Assembly (NCBI GenBank): GCA_910588065.1
Contig: CAJUPZ010000002.1
Location: 124,001 to 188,000, forward strand
Reading direction: 5' to 3'
From: an uncultured Muribaculaceae bacterium
GTDB taxonomy: Bacteria > Bacteroidota > Bacteroidia > Bacteroidales > Muribaculaceae
DNA: 64,000 nucleotides
Positions 7,291-15,394 of this stretch are shown here, one piece after another. The notes under the pieces were generated by a model. That model saw only the letters and a list, made by a program, of their open reading frames with translations, ran no database searches and was not told the origin of the DNA. A program made the translations under genes and the position numbers. The number at the start of each line of letters is the position of its first letter. Positions within the stretch are counted from its first letter, which is position 1.

Positions 7291-9180
7291 TTATGGCCGG
7301 AGGGTGTCGATTTCGGCCAGCCATATCGCTGATGAGGCATCGCTCGGCATACGCCAGTCGCCACGGGGTGACAGGCATACGCTTCCCACTTTCGGGCCAT
7401 CAGGCAGGCATGACCGCTTGAACTGCTGGTTGAAGAAACGGCGGAAAAATACTCTCAGCCATTTTAGTATTGTTGCGTTGTCGAATTCGCCTGCAAATGC
7501 CTGCCGCGCAAGGTAATATATGCGGCTTGGCGAAAATCCGTAGCGCAGTGTGTTGTACAAAAAGAAATCATGGAGGTCGTAGGGACCCACAAGGTCTTCG
7601 GTCTTTTGCTTGATATTGCCATGTGCGTCAGCCGGAATCAGTTCGGGGCTGATGGGGGTGTCGATGATATCGAGAAGGGTAGTCTTGAGCTTTTCTGACT
7701 CGGCTCTCACGGCAAACCAGTGCACGAGATATCTCACAAGAGTCTTGGGCACTCCTGCGTTTACGCCATACATACTCATGTGATCACCATTGTATGTGGC
7801 CCAGCCCAGAGCAAGCTCGGAGAGGTCGCCGGTGCCGAGCACTATCGCGTTTTCGGCGTTTGCCACATCCATTAGTATCTGGGTGCGTTCGCGGGCCTGG
7901 GAGTTCTCGTATGTCACATCATGAAGCTGCGGGTTATGGTTGATGTCGGCAAAATGCTGGGTGACAGCGGCAGCAATTGAAATCTCTCTTATGGTGACAC
8001 CGAGCTGGCGCATCAGCTCCATGGCGTTGTCGTATGTACGGTCGGTGGTGCCGAATCCGGGCATGGTTATGCCGATGATGCCGCTGCGGTCAAGTCCGAG
8101 TTTGTCAAATGTCCTGACAGCGACAAGCAGCGCTAATGTTGAATCGAGACCACCGGAAATACCTACAACGAGCTTGGAACAATGGATTGCACTCAGGCGT
8201 GTAGCGAGGCCTGAGGTCTGTATATTGACAATCTCGGTGCATCGTTCATCGCGCAGAGTGTCATCTGCCGGCACAAATGGCCGCGGGGTGATTTTTCTGC
8301 CTGCGAGAGTGTGGCCGAAATCAATGTCGCATTGCAGGGAAGGGGTGAATTTCTGCTCAAATCCGTTTATGCGCGCGCATTCGGCAAATGAAGTGTTGTG
8401 AAGACGGTCGCGGCGTATTGCCTCAATGTCTATATCGGCTACAACAGTATTGTCGCTTTCGTTCCATCGGTCATTCGCCCCGAGCAGTGTGCCGTTCTCG
8501 GCAATCAGCAGTTTGGGTGAGAACACAAGGTCTGTTGACGATTCGCCAACCCCCGATGATGCGTAGGCGTATGCAGCGAGGCAGCGTGCGCTCTGCTGCT
8601 TTACCAGCTCGCGGGTGTAGGCGTATTTGCCAATAACATCGTCTGAAGCGCTCAGATTGAAGATAACCTCAGCACCCTGCAGCGCCATGAAAGAGGAGGG
8701 GGGAGCAGGTACCCAAAGGTCCTCACATATCTCAATGCCTATTCTCACCCCGTGGCTTTCGAACACCGTAGTCTGATTTTTTGGAGCGGGGGCAAACCAG
8801 CGGCGCTCATAAAATTCGTTATAGTTTGGCAAGTATGTCTTTACAACAATATCGGTTACTCCGTCGCGTACCAATACAGCACAGTTTGCCACACAGCCAT
8901 CCATCGCCATCGGGGCACCAATAATGAGGTGGATGTTTTTTCCGGCGCTCCATTCGGCAATCCTCTCCACCCCTGCTCGGGCTGCGTCAAGAAGGGTTGA
9001 ACTGTGAAAGAGGTCGCCGCAGGTATAGGCGGTGACACAGAGTTCCGGAAAAACTGCTATTTCAACACCCTGCTCCTCAAGCTTTTCAGCAATTTGGAGT
9101 ATCGATGCCACATTGCTTTCTGTGTCAGCAACTTTTACGGCCGGCGATGCGGCGGCTATGCGTATAAAACCGTTGGTCAT
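7291..9180 (-). CDS. nadE: Glutamine-dependent NAD+ synthetase
   Basis: A 629-residue enzyme that makes NAD+ from nicotinate adenine dinucleotide using ammonia from glutamine. The N-terminal nitrilase-type glutaminase carries the Glu-Lys-Cys triad in VFPELCVTAY, VVKTYLPNYNEFYE and GIEICEDLW. The C-terminal synthetase has the PP-loop GISGGLDSTLALL and GTGDLSELALGW. The start is ATG 9180 (MTNGFIRIAAASP); the longer frame to 9231 lacks an ATG and would overlap the promoter. Length matches the large, eukaryote-like/Mycobacterium-type NadE. It is monocistronic and convergent with the DUF4417 set. Confidence 0.96.
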   Translation of the reverse strand: MTNGFIRIAAASPAVKVADTESNVASILQIAEKLEEQGVEIAVFPELCVTAYTCGDLFHSSTLLDAARAGVERIAEWSAGKNIHLIIGAPMAMDGCVANCAVLVRDGVTDIVVKTYLPNYNEFYERRWFAPAPKNQTTVFESHGVRIGIEICEDLWVPAPPSSFMALQGAEVIFNLSASDDVIGKYAYTRELVKQQSARCLAAYAYASSGVGESSTDLVFSPKLLIAENGTLLGANDRWNESDNTVVADIDIEAIRRDRLHNTSFAECARINGFEQKFTPSLQCDIDFGHTLAGRKITPRPFVPADDTLRDERCTEIVNIQTSGLATRLSAIHCSKLVVGISGGLDSTLALLVAVRTFDKLGLDRSGIIGITMPGFGTTDRTYDNAMELMRQLGVTIREISIAAAVTQHFADINHNPQLHDVTYENSQARERTQILMDVANAENAIVLGTGDLSELALGWATYNGDHMSMYGVNAGVPKTLVRYLVHWFAVRAESEKLKTTLLDIIDTPISPELIPADAHGNIKQKTEDLVGPYDLHDFFLYNTLRYGFSPSRIYYLARQAFAGEFDNATILKWLRVFFRRFFNQQFKRSCLPDGPKVGSVCLSPRGDWRMPSDASSAIWLAEIDTLRP

Positions 9181-9204
9181 ATCGGTAAATTGGATTAGTT
9201 GACG

Positions 9205-9212
9205 CAAAATTA
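9205..9212 (-). promoter_or_regulatory. -7 box of nadE
   Basis: The minus-strand TAATTTTG lies 25 bp upstream of the ATG; the -33 box is not clear. Confidence 0.5.
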
Positions 9213-9244
9213 AAGATATTAATTGAAACAAAATATACCCGCAG

Positions 9245-9275
9245 TTGGTTTCTTGTTTATAAAAAGCTATATTTG
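9245..9275 (+). promoter_or_regulatory. Promoter of the beta-barrel gene
   Basis: TATATTTG at 9268-9275 with TTGG 19 bp upstream at 9245-9248. It shows that the TTG at 9273 cannot be the start, which supports ATG 9315. Confidence 0.55.
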
Positions 9276-9314
9276 TGCTATCGTTTCACTAACATCATTA
9301 CATTGCTTATTTAT

Positions 9315-9851
9315 ATGACAGAGCCAGATTGTTCAGCAAACCGGCGGTTCATCGCAGCAGCGGTGGCCGCAATCCTTGTTTTTGTATGCTCAGCAGGGGC
9401 TTCCGCTCTCGGCAAGGGGGAGAAGAGCCTTGGATTCAGAGCCGGATACACTTCCTCAAACCGGAGTGCGGTTGCAGGCATGTACTTCCAGTACGCATTC
9501 AGTTCACACTTCAGGCTGGCGCCGGATGTGGACTATTCTTTCCGCCACAATGGCAACGATGCTTTTTCGATTAATCTCAACGCCCATGTTCCATTCGGGT
9601 TTTCTCAAAATCGGTTTGCGGTATACCCGCTTGCCGGCCTGAACTACACATCATGGAATATCCATCACAAATATGATATAGACAATAACGATGATACCAA
9701 GAGCCGTGTTGACCGGCTTGGCCTGAATGTCGGTGCGGGCATTGAATATTACGCAAAGCCCTCGCTGAAACTTGCCTTTGAAGGAAAATACCGCTGTACG
9801 CGCGACTATAACTCAGGTGTGCTAACGGTATCAATCGGATATGTTTTCTGA
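9315..9851 (+). CDS. Small outer-membrane beta-barrel protein
   Basis: A 178-residue protein with a signal sequence (RFIAAAVAAILVFVCSAGASA) followed by alternating polar/hydrophobic strands typical of an 8-stranded OmpX/OmpW-like barrel (LGFRAGYTSS, FRLAPDVDYSFR, LGLNVGAGIEYY). It ends in the aromatic outer-membrane signature VSIGYVF. The chosen start is ATG 9315; the in-frame TTG at 9273 is within the promoter. Its function is not known. The glycosyltransferase gene begins 14 bases after its stop, so the two are probably co-transcribed. Confidence 0.8.
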   Translation: MTEPDCSANRRFIAAAVAAILVFVCSAGASALGKGEKSLGFRAGYTSSNRSAVAGMYFQYAFSSHFRLAPDVDYSFRHNGNDAFSINLNAHVPFGFSQNRFAVYPLAGLNYTSWNIHHKYDIDNNDDTKSRVDRLGLNVGAGIEYYAKPSLKLAFEGKYRCTRDYNSGVLTVSIGYVF

Positions 9852-9865
9852 CCCCCGCACTGATT

Positions 9866-10825
9866 GTGAATCCGGCAGTTTCAGTCATAATTCCGTTTCA
9901 TGACGCTGAGTCCACCCTCGGGCGCGCAATAGAATCACTTGTAGGGCAGAGGGGTGACGAATGCTATGAATTCGTATTTGTGAATGACGGCAGCAATGAC
10001 CGGAGTGTTGAGGTGCTCAACTATTATCTGGCATTGCATCCTGACTTTGAGCGCAGGAGTATACTTCTCAGCTACCCTTTCCGTCAGGGAGCAGCCGCGG
10101 CTATGGCGCTGGGGCTCAGGAATGCGGGCGGACGGTATGTTGCGCGGCTTGATGCTGACGATGCGTTTGCCGATGACGCATTGAAAAGAATGCTCGAATG
10201 CGCTGAGCAAACTGATGCGGATATTGTGTACGGAGGGGTCACGGTAGTGCGCCCCGGCAAAAGGGACAAGGTACTGAATATTAAGGACACCGGGGGAAAT
10301 CTGAATCTCATGCCGATGACTACCCGGTATTTCAGCCTCTGGAATAAGTTTATAAAAAAGAGTCTGCTTGTTGAAAACGATATTTACCCTGTGAGCGGCA
10401 TCGACTGCTGGGATGATGTGAGCGTGACGGCGCGAGCATACGCGTTGGCTGAAACAGTGAGCTGTTGTGACTTTCCCGTATATAATTATACTGTTGACAA
10501 GAGCAAACGCACTTTATCGCGGTCACATAAGGATTTGGTATTGCGTCAGCGGCTGATGTGCGCTCTGCTGCTTGAAAAATGGTTTGTAGACAAGGGCCTG
10601 GACGAAAAGTATTCGCAGTTTCTGCTGAACATGAAATTTCATGCGAAAATCAAGATGCTGCGAGGCAGCGACTGCAATGTGACGCGATGGAGAGAAACAT
10701 ATCCGGAGGTAAACAAGGCGATAATGTCGCTCAGGCAGATGAACATTTTTTTGAGGATAGCTTTCAAGATGGCTGATATTCTTCCGGCCCGGTTGGTTCG
10801 CGCAGTGTGCCGGGCTATCAGTTAG
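9866..10825 (+). CDS. Glycosyltransferase family 2
   Basis: A 319-residue GT-A enzyme with the start SVIIPFHDAESTLGRAIESL, the nucleotide-binding FVFVNDGSNDRSVEVL and a DxD-type metal site LDADDAFADDAL. The C-terminal part is helical. A GTG start is used, 14 bases after the preceding stop; no in-frame ATG fits. It probably adds a sugar to a surface glycan or lipopolysaccharide; donor and acceptor cannot be read from the sequence. Its last 4 bases overlap the convergent TonB receptor gene. Confidence 0.88.
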   Translation: MNPAVSVIIPFHDAESTLGRAIESLVGQRGDECYEFVFVNDGSNDRSVEVLNYYLALHPDFERRSILLSYPFRQGAAAAMALGLRNAGGRYVARLDADDAFADDALKRMLECAEQTDADIVYGGVTVVRPGKRDKVLNIKDTGGNLNLMPMTTRYFSLWNKFIKKSLLVENDIYPVSGIDCWDDVSVTARAYALAETVSCCDFPVYNYTVDKSKRTLSRSHKDLVLRQRLMCALLLEKWFVDKGLDEKYSQFLLNMKFHAKIKMLRGSDCNVTRWRETYPEVNKAIMSLRQMNIFLRIAFKMADILPARLVRAVCRAIS

Positions 10826-13224
10826 AAGTCTACCGTAAGCCTTATATTGAGCATTCTGCGGGTAAGGTAGTTTGGCACCGCATACTCTATTCCGTTTACA
10901 TCGCTTACCCAATAGTAATTGCCTACATTCGAGATGTCGAGCAGATTGAAGCAGTCTATGCCGAGCCATGCGCTCTTTATCCAAGGCAACACTCCTGATG
11001 TGCGATTTTCTGTGAGCAGTCCGTAGGCAGCGCCTATGTCCACACGCTTGTAAGCCGGAGTGCGGAAATAGCCTTTGTCGCGGCTACTGTGGGGTGAGCT
11101 TTGTGGCAGGCCGTCGATGAACACACCGCGCAGACTTACCTTAAGCTTCGGAATCTTCGGAAAGAAATCAGTGAAAAACAGCGATATGTTGTAGCGGCGG
11201 TCGTTGGGGCCGGGAACTGTGACTCCGCGTAGCTTCTCCCTCGAGTTGAGCAACCCGATGCTGAGCCACGAATCGCTGCCGGGCACAAACTGGCCGAATA
11301 GCTTCATGTCTATACCGGCAATGTGACCGGAGCACTCGTTTATGCCTGAGTATGTTATCTTCAGGTTGTCGATTTCGTAAGGTATGATGTTTGACAACGC
11401 TTTGTAGTAGGCTTCGCCGGTGAGCTTGAAAGGCCGACCGAATGCCTTGAAAGTGAAGTCGGCACCGGCGATGAACTGCAGGCTGCGCTGCGATTTGATA
11501 TCTTTGTTTAGTGTTATCTCGTATTCGCCCGGGGCAACCTCGCTTGCACGGCGTATCTCCTTGAAAAAGGGTGTCTGGTGATAAAGCCCGGCCGAAAAAC
11601 GGTAGGCCCATCGCGGGGCTGCGGCGGGCACAAACCCTATCTGCAGGCGCGGGCTCACTATAAATTCGTTATTGAATTGAGTGTATGTTGCTCTTATGCC
11701 GGCGCTGGCATTGAGGTAGCCATAGTTGCCTGAGAGCCTGAGGTTGTCCTGCAGATATACGGATGTCTGCAGGCTGTTGAGCTTGTTTGCCGAGCGTGAG
11801 GAGTAGAATACATAAAGATTATCAGGATTGAACGGCAGCGAGAACCCGGCTGAATCGCGCTGCTCCCACTCGCGGGAGGATTCGTCCATATCGAGGCTTT
11901 TAAGGGTTGCACCGTATGTGATGAGGTGTGATTTCACGGTAGACACTCCTCTTAGCGAGGCGTTCAGTATGGTGGATTTGAGCCTGTTTCGGGCATGGTC
12001 CCTGTAGCGGCCAACACCCAGCTCTCCGCCTATGGTGCCACCGCTTGTGCCTGCCTGGTCAAGCCAGTACTCTCCGGCAATGTCGTAGGCCACAAGCTCG
12101 TCGCCCCGGTATGCTGACAATTGGAGCGACAGGGTTGTGCTCCGGGCAATGCTCCAGTCAAATCCGGTGGCTCCGAACCATGTTGTGAACTTGTCTTTTT
12201 CCTGACCGTCAAAATACACTTTGAATCGCTTGGCGTCATTCATTGTGCCGAAGTTTGTTGTGCGGTCTGTGGGGGTGAAGCGGTAGTTAGCCATATTCAC
12301 ATCCCCCAACACTGTTATTTTAAACCGTTCAGAGGGGTTGATGACAAAATATGATTGCCAGTCGAAGAAGTCGGGGTCATATTCACCTTTGGTGTCGGTG
12401 GTTGATAGCAGCGAGGAGTTTTTGCGGTAACGCACTCCGTGAAGCTGGGCAAATTTGGAGTCTCCGGTGCCGAATGCTGCCTCAGCACCCATAAAGCTGA
12501 GTGTTAGCGAACCTTCGGTCCTTTCTGGTCTGCGGTATGACACATCAAGTACGGAAGACATACGGTCTGTGTACTGTGCCCCGAATCCTCCGGTGGAGAA
12601 TTCCACCGATTTGGTCATCTCCGGGTTGAGAATGCTCAGCCCCTCCTGGGCAGAGGAGGTGACAAGTTGCGGACGGGTAATCTCGAATCCGTTGAGATAC
12701 ACCGCATTCTCATCATATGAGCCGCCACGCACAGAGTACTGCCCCGAAAGCTCGGAAGCGCCAGTCACACCCGGCATGGTTACGAGCATTGACTCAATGC
12801 TGCCTCCCGTTGGGTCGGCGGCGCGCCTTCTGTAATCGCGCACGCCCATGCTTTCAAGTGAGCCGGTGCGCTTGCGTATGTCAACAACCTGCACTTCGTC
12901 AAGCTCCTTTTCAAATGGCATCAGCCGTACATTAACTGTCAGGTCGCCTTGCGGGGCTATGATTTTGCGCGACTGAGTTTTGAAGCTGACGCATGAAAAA
13001 GTGACAGTGACGGTGTCGGCTGAGGCGCATGTCAGTTTATAGTCGCCGTTTGCTCTGGTCATTGTGCCGGCAAATCCCGGAGACACTTTCACTGTAGCCC
13101 CTTCGACCGGGTCGCCATTACTGTCAGTGATTCTACCGCGCAGGGTAAAATTTTCGGCAAAGGCATTGACGCCACATAATATGGCTGTGCAGATTATTAA
13201 TATGCGGTGTAGAAAAAACATCAC
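10822..13224 (-). CDS. TonB-dependent receptor with carboxypeptidase-like N-terminus
   Basis: An 800-residue outer-membrane receptor. It has a signal peptide (IICTAILCGVNAFA) and a carboxypeptidase regulatory-like Ig fold at about 25-105 (LRGRITDSNGDPVEGATV). Next come a plug domain (about 115-230, GQYSVRGGSYDENAVYLNG) and a 22-stranded barrel ending MLNIRLTVDF. No SusD partner is adjacent, so it is more likely an orphan transporter than a glycan-utilisation SusC. The substrate is unknown. It is divergent from the vitamin B12 riboswitch operon but reads away from it, so the riboswitch does not control it. Confidence 0.93.
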   Translation of the reverse strand: MMFFLHRILIICTAILCGVNAFAENFTLRGRITDSNGDPVEGATVKVSPGFAGTMTRANGDYKLTCASADTVTVTFSCVSFKTQSRKIIAPQGDLTVNVRLMPFEKELDEVQVVDIRKRTGSLESMGVRDYRRRAADPTGGSIESMLVTMPGVTGASELSGQYSVRGGSYDENAVYLNGFEITRPQLVTSSAQEGLSILNPEMTKSVEFSTGGFGAQYTDRMSSVLDVSYRRPERTEGSLTLSFMGAEAAFGTGDSKFAQLHGVRYRKNSSLLSTTDTKGEYDPDFFDWQSYFVINPSERFKITVLGDVNMANYRFTPTDRTTNFGTMNDAKRFKVYFDGQEKDKFTTWFGATGFDWSIARSTTLSLQLSAYRGDELVAYDIAGEYWLDQAGTSGGTIGGELGVGRYRDHARNRLKSTILNASLRGVSTVKSHLITYGATLKSLDMDESSREWEQRDSAGFSLPFNPDNLYVFYSSRSANKLNSLQTSVYLQDNLRLSGNYGYLNASAGIRATYTQFNNEFIVSPRLQIGFVPAAAPRWAYRFSAGLYHQTPFFKEIRRASEVAPGEYEITLNKDIKSQRSLQFIAGADFTFKAFGRPFKLTGEAYYKALSNIIPYEIDNLKITYSGINECSGHIAGIDMKLFGQFVPGSDSWLSIGLLNSREKLRGVTVPGPNDRRYNISLFFTDFFPKIPKLKVSLRGVFIDGLPQSSPHSSRDKGYFRTPAYKRVDIGAAYGLLTENRTSGVLPWIKSAWLGIDCFNLLDISNVGNYYWVSDVNGIEYAVPNYLTRRMLNIRLTVDF

Positions 13225-13302
13225 ATATTAAACGCACCCGGCTGCAAAAAATTGTGTTTATGCGTGGAAACATCGTACAAGAACCTCTTTCGGCATTTTT
13301 TA

Positions 13303-13334
13303 TTTGCGCGAAAAAATTTTTTGGAGTACTTTTG
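13303..13334 (+). promoter_or_regulatory. Promoter of the vitamin B12 uptake operon
   Basis: TTTG at 13303-13306 and TACTTTTG at 13327-13334 are 20 bp apart, directly upstream of the cobalamin riboswitch. Confidence 0.7.
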
Positions 13335-13337
13335 CGG

Positions 13338-13540
13338 CTGAAATGGTATCTCCATGCTCGCCAAGAGTGGCGGGTGGCGCAAGCCGGGAGATTTAATAGG
13401 GAATCCGGTGAGAATCCGGAACAGTACCCGCTGCTGTAAGTTTCATACAAGCAGCCGATGCAATAAGCCACTGATTGACAGCTAATCGGGAAGGCGCACC
13501 GGCGGAAACAAGTCAGAAGACCTGCCGTTTCACTCCAAGC
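13338..13540 (+). ncRNA. Cobalamin riboswitch
   Basis: The conserved core is plain: TTTAATAGGGAAtccGGTG followed by gAAtCC, ACaGtaCCCGC and CTGTAAG (13392-13440), the B12 box GCCACTG (13467-13473), GGGAAGGCG (13489-13497) and the closing element GTCAGAAGACCTGCC (13512-13526). Ends are approximate. It senses adenosyl- or related cobalamins and should lower expression of the downstream uptake genes when B12 is plentiful. A terminator lies between it and the first gene. Confidence 0.95.
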
Positions 13541-13625
13541 ATAAGATGCGCCTGCGGGACTATGGGCTGCGATGTGTGATAGATTTTCATGATTATGATG
13601 ATTGAAGGTGTGTTGCAACATATAC

Positions 13626-13662
13626 CCGTTTGCGTATTTCTATAGCAAACGGTTTTTTTTTT
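13626..13662 (+). terminator. Terminator in the riboswitch expression platform
   Basis: The stem CCGTTTGC / GCAAACGG with an 11-base loop is followed by T10. Its place between aptamer and start codon points to transcriptional attenuation. Confidence 0.85.
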
Positions 13663-13688
13663 GCAAACCAATATACCAATCACAATCA

Positions 13689-15383
13689 ATGAAAAAGATT
13701 TTTCTGTATCTGATCACAGCGATGGTGTGCCTTGCATACACAGGCTGTAAGTATGATGACTCCGACCTTTGGAACGAGGTTGACGGCATCAAGGATCGTG
13801 TGGAAGCTCTCGAGCAGGCCACCACTTCTCTCAACAATGACATCAGTGCATTGAGCGCTATTGTAAATACACTTAAGACTAATGTCACAATCACAGCTGT
13901 CAACCAAAATGCAGCCGGATATGAAATAAAATTCAGCGATGGCACCGTGGCTAATATCTCTCATGGCAAGGATGGTGCCGATGGCGCTGATGGCGTGAGC
14001 TGCCCTCAGATTTCGGTGAGCCTCGACACAGACGGCAACTATTACTGGACTCTTGACGGGGAGTGGCTCATTGTTGACGGCCAAAAAGTGCGGGCAAACG
14101 GCATCGATGGCGCTGATGGCGCTGATGGTGTTGATGGCGTGGTGACCGGAGTTGCTCCCATGGTACGTATCAACCCCGAAAACAATGAATGGGAGATTTC
14201 AACCGACGGCGGCAAAACATGGAGTGCAACCGGCGTGACAGCTCTTGGTCAGGCCGGAGACAGCCTGTTTCAGCGTGTTGACACGAGCAATGCCGGCTAT
14301 GTGCTGTTTGTTCTTGCCGATGGCACAGAGTTTAAGGTGTCCAAATTTGACGCAAATGACCCGATGCTCGTAATTGAGGGTATTGAAGGCTCTCTTTCAT
14401 TGGAATATGGCACAACAAAAACTTATACAGTCACATCCACCAATGTTGCACAATACAGCATACAGAAACCTGACGGATGGAAAGTGGCATTTGACGGCAG
14501 CAACCTTTCTGTAACAGCACCGGTTAAGGATAATACTTATGCCGAAAGCAATGGCTTTATTTCAGTAATTGTAGTATCTCCCAACAACAAAAGCCTGATT
14601 GTTAAATTCGAGGTGTCAGCATATGAACTCAAGGTGCTTACATTTGAGGATGCCGACGCTAAATTCTCCCCCTTCAAACTGAATTATTGCAACAAAACCA
14701 TATCCACATGGAGCGACCTGATTGATGACAAACAATATGGTGGAGAAATGCTGTATGGCACCGGCGCCGGAATGAATGAACCTTATAAATGGTATGACCA
14801 GGGCAATACTGAGCTGCGCCACACTATGCCGGAAAGTTGGGGCTCTTATTGCTACTGGGGCGGAGGCCACGCTATATCAAATTACTACGATACGGACCAG
14901 TCAAACGGCGATTTCACGCACCAGCTCTCTGTTTTCGGCACAGGCGCTCACAATGGTTCAACCAACTGCGCTGTTCACTACGGATATCGCGACAATTCAG
15001 GGTTTACCGATAGTTCCGAGCTTTGCGCTCTTGAATTTGGCGACGGAGTTGAGCGAATCATAGACCACATGTGGATGATGAACACAACCTATGCCATAAA
15101 TTGCTATATCGACGGCAATGGTCTGACCGACAAAATCGGTCCGGATGACTGGGTGAAGGTGGTGGCATACGGCTACGACAAGAGCGGAGCCAAGACGGGC
15201 GAAGCAGAGATATATCTCTGTAACGGTCCTGACAATATTGTTACCGACTGGACAAAATGGGATCTGACCAAGCTCGGCAAGGTGGCCAAGGTGGAATTCA
15301 ACATCCTCGGTTCAAGCGACAACGGCTATGGATTCAGCCAGCCTGCATATTTTGCCTACGATGACGTGGCGGTAAGATTCTGA
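13689..15383 (+). CDS. DUF4465 surface lipoprotein of the B12 operon (BtuH-like)
   Basis: A 564-residue lipoprotein starting at ATG 13689 (MKKIFLYLITAMVCLAYTGC; lipobox Cys20). An N-terminal coiled coil (DDSDLWNEVDGIKDRVEALE) of DUF4988 type is followed by two collagen-like Gly-x-Asp stretches (GKDGADGADGV, GIDGADGADGVDGV) and an Ig-like middle. The C-terminal DUF4465-type domain runs from about residue 325 (LTFEDADAKFSPF... AYDDVAVRF). As the first gene behind a cobalamin riboswitch and in an operon with BtuG and BtuB, it is best read as a surface cobamide-binding protein. DUF4465-type proteins are recalled from Bacteroides B12 loci (BtuH); that equivalence is inference. Confidence 0.8.
   Translation: MKKIFLYLITAMVCLAYTGCKYDDSDLWNEVDGIKDRVEALEQATTSLNNDISALSAIVNTLKTNVTITAVNQNAAGYEIKFSDGTVANISHGKDGADGADGVSCPQISVSLDTDGNYYWTLDGEWLIVDGQKVRANGIDGADGADGVDGVVTGVAPMVRINPENNEWEISTDGGKTWSATGVTALGQAGDSLFQRVDTSNAGYVLFVLADGTEFKVSKFDANDPMLVIEGIEGSLSLEYGTTKTYTVTSTNVAQYSIQKPDGWKVAFDGSNLSVTAPVKDNTYAESNGFISVIVVSPNNKSLIVKFEVSAYELKVLTFEDADAKFSPFKLNYCNKTISTWSDLIDDKQYGGEMLYGTGAGMNEPYKWYDQGNTELRHTMPESWGSYCYWGGGHAISNYYDTDQSNGDFTHQLSVFGTGAHNGSTNCAVHYGYRDNSGFTDSSELCALEFGDGVERIIDHMWMMNTTYAINCYIDGNGLTDKIGPDDWVKVVAYGYDKSGAKTGEAEIYLCNGPDNIVTDWTKWDLTKLGKVAKVEFNILGSSDNGYGFSQPAYFAYDDVAVRF
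14098..14142 (+). repeat. Collagen-like Gly-x-Asp coding repeat
   Basis: Tandem GGC-GCT-GAT-type 9-base units encode GIDGADGADGVDGV; a shorter copy lies at 13966-13995. Such stretches occur in DUF4988 lipoproteins and probably act as rigid spacers. Confidence 0.6.
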
Positions 15384-15394
15384 TACACTTTTTC

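Noticed and set aside
10822..13224. TonB receptor at 10.8-13.2 kb as part of the B12 locus
   Set aside because: It is transcribed away from the riboswitch, has a carboxypeptidase-like N-terminal domain unlike btuB, and a full btuB exists downstream of the riboswitch.
14098..14142. Short tandem repeats as a CRISPR or recombination array
   Set aside because: They are 9-base coding units for a collagen-like peptide within a lipoprotein frame, without spacers.
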